The notes under the pieces are model-generated. The model searched no databases. It saw only the letters and a program-made list of their open reading frames with translations, and had not been told where the DNA came from. The position numbers and the translations under genes are program-made. 7,824 bases of DNA from Pseudomonas sp. (GTDB taxonomy: Bacteria; Pseudomonadota; Gammaproteobacteria; Pseudomonadales; Pseudomonadaceae). Position 1 is the first letter of the stretch. The number at the start of each line of letters is the position of its first letter. The stretch spans positions 1 through 7,824 of the forward strand of contig DNMQ01000034.1 of assembly GCA_003488145.1 (NCBI GenBank), given 5' to 3'. Shown here piece after piece: positions 6,442-7,824 of the stretch.

Positions 6442-6446
6442 AGGAG
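6442..6446 (+). promoter_or_regulatory. Ribosome binding site of ynbE
   Basis: AGGAG stands 8 bases before the ATG at 6455. It is the strongest ribosome site in the cluster and supports this small gene as real, fitting a lipoprotein thought to be needed in several copies per YdbH. Confidence 0.65.
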
Positions 6447-6454
6447 AGACCGCC

Positions 6455-6646
6455 ATGCGGTTGCGCCAATCGCTGACCATTCTGCTGCTGGCCGTGCTCG
6501 CCAGCGCCTGTACGCCGCGGGTGGAACTGGCCGTACCGAACGAGCCGATCAACATTAACCTGAACGTGAAGATCGAACATGAGATTTACATCCGGGTGGA
6601 CAAGCAGCTCGACTCGATCATTAACGAAGACAGCGGACTGTTCTGA
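6455..6646 (+). CDS. ynbE: YnbE-family outer-membrane lipoprotein
   Basis: This 63-residue protein begins with a lipoprotein signal: basic residues, a hydrophobic core and L-A-S-A-C with the acylated cysteine at 19. Residue +2 is Thr, not Asp, so by the Lol rule it should reach the outer membrane. The mature part is about 45 residues, C-T-P-R-V-E-L, then a strand-forming I-N-I-N-L-N-V-K-I stretch and an acidic tail ending L-F, closely like E. coli YnbE in length and pattern. In E. coli, YnbE molecules associate by beta-strand pairing with each other and with the YdbH C-terminus, completing the bridge to the outer membrane. The gene lies between ydbH (37-base gap) and ydbL (8-base gap), the conserved order, so the three are very likely co-transcribed. 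The -3 position of the lipobox is Ala rather than the usual Leu, which is allowed. Confidence 0.9.
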   Translation: MRLRQSLTILLLAVLASACTPRVELAVPNEPININLNVKIEHEIYIRVDKQLDSIINEDSGLF

Positions 6647-6654
6647 GGACGACG

Positions 6655-6999
6655 ATGAAAACCTATCTGAAATTGGCAAGCCTGCTGTTGGCACTCATGA
6701 TCGCTCTGCCAGCGGCAGCCATGACACTCAACGAAGCCATGTCCGCCCTGGGTGACGCCAAGGCCAGCGGCTTGCTTGGCGAGAAGCCCGACGGCTATCT
6801 CGGCGTGGTGCGGTCCAGCCAGAACGCCGAGGACATCGCAAGCCAGATCAATCAGGCGCGCCGAGCCGAGTATCACCGTGTCGCCAAGCAGAACGGCATC
6901 AGCGTCAGCGACGTGGAAGCCATCGCCGGCAAGAAAGCCATCGAGAAGACGCCCTCGGGCCAGATCATTCAGCTCAACGGCAACTGGGTTCGCAAGTAA
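6655..6999 (+). CDS. ydbL: YdbL-family periplasmic protein (DUF1318)
   Basis: The protein has 114 residues; E. coli YdbL has about 108. A Sec signal peptide (M-K-T-Y-L-K, hydrophobic core, A-L-P-A-A-A) is probably cut between residues 22 and 23, releasing a periplasmic protein that begins M-T-L-N-E-A. The mature part shows the DUF1318 pattern: G-Y-L-G-V-V, then I-N-Q-A-R-R-A-E-Y, then A-K-Q-N-G-I-S-V-x-D-V-E-A-I-A-G and a C-terminal N-G-N-W-V-R-K. In E. coli, YdbL acts as a helper that keeps YnbE from excessive or wrong multimer formation with YdbH. GAGG just before the ATG (overlapping the ynbE stop region) and the 8-base gap show tight coupling to ynbE. A stem-loop starts 8 bases after the TAA stop, so this is the last gene of the cluster. 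Confidence 0.9.
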   Translation: MKTYLKLASLLLALMIALPAAAMTLNEAMSALGDAKASGLLGEKPDGYLGVVRSSQNAEDIASQINQARRAEYHRVAKQNGISVSDVEAIAGKKAIEKTPSGQIIQLNGNWVRK

Positions 7000-7007
7000 C
7001 CAACGAT

Positions 7008-7030
7008 GATGGCCGGGTCTGCCGGCCATC
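7008..7030. terminator. Stem-loop between converging ydbL and the small unknown gene
   Basis: GATGGCCGG (7008-7016) and CCGGCCATC (7022-7030) form a perfect 9-bp GC-rich stem with a 5-base loop. It sits 8 bases after the ydbL stop and 17 bases beyond the stop of the converging minus-strand gene, the place for a shared bidirectional terminator. The plus-strand flank (GCTCTTCGCG) has only a poor T-tract; the minus-strand flank (GTTGGTTACTT after the stem) is somewhat richer in T. Confidence 0.65.
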
Positions 7031-7047
7031 GCTCTTCGCGGCAGCGC

Positions 7048-7356
7048 CTACAGCAGCGTCAGAGCGTGTGCCCGGATCACCAGGCTCTCCTGCCCAAACC
7101 GGCGCTCCAGCTCGGCGCGATAATCTGCCCACCAGCCCCTGTCCAGATCATTGGCCATGACTTCGTAGACCACCGACTCGTCATGAACCGCGTTGTCGCC
7201 CTCTTCCAGCCAATAGCCACTCGCCGGGGCTCGCGAATAGGTGGTCAGGCCACCGAAACGCTCGATGAGCTCATCACGCACAGCACGGAAAGACGACTTC
7301 GGCAGCGCCTGCTGATCGTTGTCGTAAAGCGGTAGCAGCAACTGAATCAGGTACAT
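7048..7356 (-). CDS. Conserved small protein of unknown function next to polB
   Basis: The protein has 102 residues and I cannot assign a named domain. It starts M-Y-L-I-Q-L-L-L-P-L-Y-D-N, then a helix-like stretch (F-R-A-V-R-D-E-L-I-E-R-F), F-G-G-L-T-T-Y-S-R-A-P-A-S-G-Y-W, a strand E-S-V-V-Y-E-V-M and a helix D-R-G-W-W-A-D-Y-R-A-E-L-E-R-R-F. Beta-alpha-beta order with a central G-G-L-T is reminiscent of small ferredoxin-like or dimeric alpha-beta barrel proteins, but that is only a shape argument. There is no signal peptide, no cysteine and no catalytic motif, so it is probably cytosolic. The ATG at 7356 is chosen because GGAG lies 7 bases before it on the minus strand; the in-frame ATG at 7386 has no such site. 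It lies 72 bases after polB on the same strand and may be read through from it. Confidence 0.8.
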   Translation of the reverse strand: MYLIQLLLPLYDNDQQALPKSSFRAVRDELIERFGGLTTYSRAPASGYWLEEGDNAVHDESVVYEVMANDLDRGWWADYRAELERRFGQESLVIRAHALTLL

Positions 7357-7363
7357 GTCGGAG

Positions 7364-7367
7364 CTCC
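7364..7367 (-). promoter_or_regulatory. Ribosome binding site fixing the start of the small unknown gene
   Basis: Minus-strand GGAG with a 7-base spacer to ATG 7356. It rules against the longer start at 7386, whose upstream bases show no purine-rich site. Confidence 0.6.
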
Positions 7368-7428
7368 AGTGAATGTTGCTCGACATATGACCGGTACGGC
7401 ACCAGATAGATGCCGCGAGCCGGTAAAC

Positions 7429-7824
7429 TCAGAACAAGCCGAGCTGCCCGTCGACGAGCGACGCGAAGTCATCGCCCACGAAGGGCAGAATCGCATCCGC
7501 CACGGGCTGCAGTTGCCGCGTTACATAGTGGTCGTAGTCGACGGCCGATGACCGTGTTTCCAGCGGCTCGGGCCCGGCGACCGTCATCAGGTAGCTGATC
7601 CAGCCACCGTTCTGATACTGCCGAGGCCGCCCCTGACGGTCGTTGTAGTCATCCGCCAAACGCGCCGCACGCACATGGGGTGGCACATTGCGCTGGTAGT
7701 CATCGAGCCTGCGGCGCAAGCGCTTGCGATAGATCAGCAGCTCATCCAGCTCACCGGCCAGCGTGCGCCGTACGTAGTCGCGCACGTACTCCCCGTGCGG
7801 CTGGCGGTGGAAGATGCGCTGGTA
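7429..7824 (-). CDS. polB: DNA polymerase II (family B), C-terminal part
   Basis: The gene runs off the right edge; 131 C-terminal codons and the TGA stop (7429-7431) are present, about a sixth of the roughly 780-residue protein. The frame stays open to base 7824, beginning Y-Q-R-I-F-H-R. The match to E. coli Pol II is very close: Y-R-K-R-L-R-R, then Y-Q-R-N-V-P-P-H-V-R-A-A-R-L-A-D, G-P-E-P-L-E, D-Y-D-H-Y-V-T-R-Q-L-Q-P-V-A and I-L-P-F. The last five residues, Q-L-G-L-F, are the beta-clamp binding motif that ties Pol II to the sliding clamp. This part is the thumb and tail; the exonuclease and palm active sites are outside the window. Pol II acts in damage tolerance and restart of stalled forks and is SOS-induced in E. 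coli; its promoter is not visible here. A GTG at 7785 is only an internal valine codon. Confidence 0.95.
   Translation of the reverse strand, partial: YQRIFHRQPHGEYVRDYVRRTLAGELDELLIYRKRLRRRLDDYQRNVPPHVRAARLADDYNDRQGRPRQYQNGGWISYLMTVAGPEPLETRSSAVDYDHYVTRQLQPVADAILPFVGDDFASLVDGQLGLF

Noticed and set aside
7391..7425. Nested inverted repeats between polB and the small unknown gene as a terminator
   Set aside because: The arms are 4-5 bases with unmatched interior stretches and no T run follows on the minus strand; chance pairing in GC-rich DNA is enough to explain them.
7429..7785. A separate 118-residue gene starting at GTG 7785
   Set aside because: The frame continues unbroken to the window edge and the upstream residues also fit DNA polymerase II, so this is an internal valine codon of polB.
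1..7824. Search for mobile elements, CRISPR, tRNA/rRNA, toxin-antitoxin or defence genes
   Set aside because: No transposase or integrase motifs, no spaced direct repeats, no cloverleaf or rRNA-like stretch, and no small overlapping gene pair were seen; the window reads as core chromosome.

Overview
The window looks like ordinary chromosome from a GC-rich gammaproteobacterium, most likely a Pseudomonas or Stutzerimonas relative. This rests on base composition, on recognisable protein families (RmuC, YdbH/YnbE/YdbL, DNA polymerase II) and on Pseudomonas-like gene order; it is an inference from family recognition, not a database match. There are no transposases, integrases, phage genes, CRISPR arrays, tRNAs or rRNAs, and no gene is visibly broken.

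Layout from left to right. Positions 1-66 hold the last 21 codons of a receiver-domain protein, probably a response regulator or hybrid sensor kinase. Then comes a plus-strand multi-pass membrane protein of the MgtC/DUF4010 type (155-1402). It converges, with a gap of only 9 bases, on rmuC (1412-2884, minus). A small Sel1-repeat protein (2950-3372, minus) lies upstream of rmuC in the same direction. A 471-base intergenic region (3373-3843) follows. It is strikingly AT-rich for this genome and carries a DnaA-box-like cluster and an A/T-rich hairpin. On its other side the plus-strand cluster ydbH-ynbE-ydbL (3844-6999) begins. It ends at a perfect 9-bp stem-loop facing two minus-strand genes: a 102-residue conserved protein of unknown function (7048-7356) and the C-terminal 131 codons of DNA polymerase II, polB (7429 to the window edge).

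How the genes work together. ydbH, ynbE and ydbL form one functional unit: an AsmA-like inner-membrane-anchored periplasmic bridge protein, a tiny outer-membrane lipoprotein that docks on its C-terminus, and a small periplasmic helper. In E. coli this set is one of the partly redundant systems (with TamB and YhdP) that carry phospholipid towards the outer membrane. RmuC and Pol II are both genome-maintenance proteins, but they are not in one operon and nothing visible joins them. The other genes look like independent housekeeping or accessory genes.

I found no convincing undescribed multi-gene system. The parts most worth a second look are the AT-rich intergenic region with its DnaA-box-like sites, the small unknown protein next to polB, and the sole cysteine pair in YdbH.
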